Of a stretch of DNA of 15,183 nt, positions 13,669-15,183 are shown piece by piece (positions within the stretch are counted from its first letter, which is position 1; each line of letters begins with the position of its first letter). A model generated the notes under the pieces. That model was given only the letters and a program-made list of their open reading frames with translations. It was not told where the DNA came from and ran no database searches. The DNA is from Candidatus Saccharimonadota bacterium (lineage in GTDB: Bacteria > Patescibacteriota > Saccharimonadia > Saccharimonadales > UBA4665). Location: positions 1 to 15,183 of the forward strand of contig JARIHB010000191.1 in assembly GCA_029288515.1 (NCBI GenBank), read 5' to 3'. A program made the translations under genes and the position numbers.

Positions 13669-14091
13669 TTATTTGCGATGGCGGTGGCGCAGTTCGGCGA
13701 CGTGCAACTGTACACCACGACGCTCCAGTAAGGTTTGGGCACGGTCGAGCTCAACTTGTGTCTTAGCATCATGCTTCAAACGTACTGCTTCGTCATGAGC
13801 CCGCTGCGCTTCGGCCAGGTTAATTTCATCACCATGGGCAGCTTCGTCAACCAGCACGCGCACGCCCTTGCTGCTGATTTCCAGCACGCCGCCATATGTT
13901 GCATAGTGCTCAAGGTGCGTGTCGGCATCGCTTTTATTGCGACGGATCGTAATTACACCAGGCACCAGCTGGGAGAGCAAGGGCTCGTGGCCAGGCAACA
14001 CCGTAATCTGGCCGGCAGCCGTCGGCAAGACGACTGAATAGGCTTCAGCCTGGAATTTAACGCCATCTAGCGTTACCAGTTCAAAATTCAT
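13669..14091 (-). CDS. atpC: F1Fo ATP synthase epsilon subunit
   Basis: A 140-residue epsilon subunit of the F-type ATP synthase, the central-stalk protein that links gamma to the c-ring and regulates hydrolysis. The N-terminal beta-sandwich is recognisable: ELVTLDGVKFQAEAYSVVLP, then TVLPGHEPLLSQLVPGVI with the family's PGHxPLL signature, and YATYGGVLEISSKGVRVLVDEA. The C-terminal helical hairpin (INLAEAQRAHDEAVRL to about 130) is present, so the length is normal. The tail RHRHRK is unusually basic. The ATG at 14091 has only a weak GGAA ahead of it. It follows atpD by 96 bases, which hold a small candidate ORF, and it is the last gene of the atp operon here; hairpin element 2 lies 28 bases after the stop. 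Confidence 0.95.
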   Translation of the reverse strand: MNFELVTLDGVKFQAEAYSVVLPTAAGQITVLPGHEPLLSQLVPGVITIRRNKSDADTHLEHYATYGGVLEISSKGVRVLVDEAAHGDEINLAEAQRAHDEAVRLKHDAKTQVELDRAQTLLERRGVQLHVAELRHRHRK

Positions 14092-14122
14092 AGATAGGTT
14101 CCAGTATCAGGCACTTCGTTAC

Positions 14123-14187
14123 TCACGACCTTGCCGCCAATCCTGCCGCTGCGTCCGTATCGATAAAATTCGGTGCATTTTCTGCCA

Positions 14188-14188
<1 letters not shown>
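14123..14188 (-). CDS. Candidate 21-residue ORF between atpD and atpC
   Basis: An ATG at 14188 overlaps the atpD stop as TAATG, with GAGG seven bases upstream, a better ribosome site than that of atpC. It encodes 21 residues, MAENAPNFIDTDAAAGLAAR plus a final Ser, then TGA at 14123-14125. It has no membrane segment. It could be a translated microprotein, a coupling leader that carries ribosomes towards atpC 32 bases on, or chance. Only comparison with related atp operons would tell. Confidence 0.35.

Positions 14189-15183
<995 letters not shown>

Noticed and set aside
10718..13731. Two + strand frames that share a peptide starting DRSRAGNRLLSLRSQ
   Set aside because: The shared peptide is just the identical 83-bp hairpin core read in one frame. 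Both frames run through self-complementary arms and, at 13519, have no good ribosome site.

Overview
The window most likely comes from an uncultivated Patescibacterium (CPR), probably a Saccharibacterium (TM7). This rests on the compact gene order, the small secreted protein with paired Trp-Lys-x-Leu-Gly-Phe/Cys motifs, and standard stop codons including TGA. The taxon is inferred from gene character and has not been tested by a search. The first 17 bases are the Nextera transposase mosaic end (sequencing adapter), so the left edge is a read or contig artefact.

Layout. (1) 1-470: the 3' end of a phage-structural-like gene on the + strand, then a strong bidirectional terminator. (2) 468-1000: a small secreted Cys/Trp-motif protein on the - strand with its own sigma70-type promoter. 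(3) 995-10162: a tightly packed, mostly overlapping - strand cluster for surface glycan synthesis. In transcription order it encodes a flippase, a GT2 glycosyltransferase, a GT4 glycosyltransferase, a polysaccharide pyruvyl transferase, two large GT-C/YfhO-like membrane proteins and a small membrane protein. It would build a lipid-linked saccharide, flip it, and extend or transfer it outside. (4) 10215-10883: an aquaporin-family channel with an altered second NPA loop. (5) 10924-13643: the most unusual part. Two - strand paralogues with a beta-carbonic-anhydrase-like metal site (CTDGR ... HxxC) flank a small + strand gene, and the block is bracketed by two copies of a hairpin element. The copies share an identical 83-bp core, but their long flanking arms are unrelated in sequence between copies and almost perfectly self-complementary within each copy. 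(6) 13669-15183: the end of the ATP synthase operon (atpD partial, a possible 21-codon ORF, atpC), - strand.

Regulation visible in the sequence: good -35/-10 promoters for the small secreted protein and for each metal-site paralogue, a CRP/FNR-like palindrome in the divergent intergenic region, a leader hairpin before the second paralogue, and a -35 box lying in the outer arm of one hairpin element. No tRNA, rRNA, CRISPR array or transposase gene was seen. No stretch longer than 300 bases lacks a gene; the longest gaps (13409-13668, 10884-11058, 11983-12146) are filled by the hairpin elements and regulatory sites listed below.
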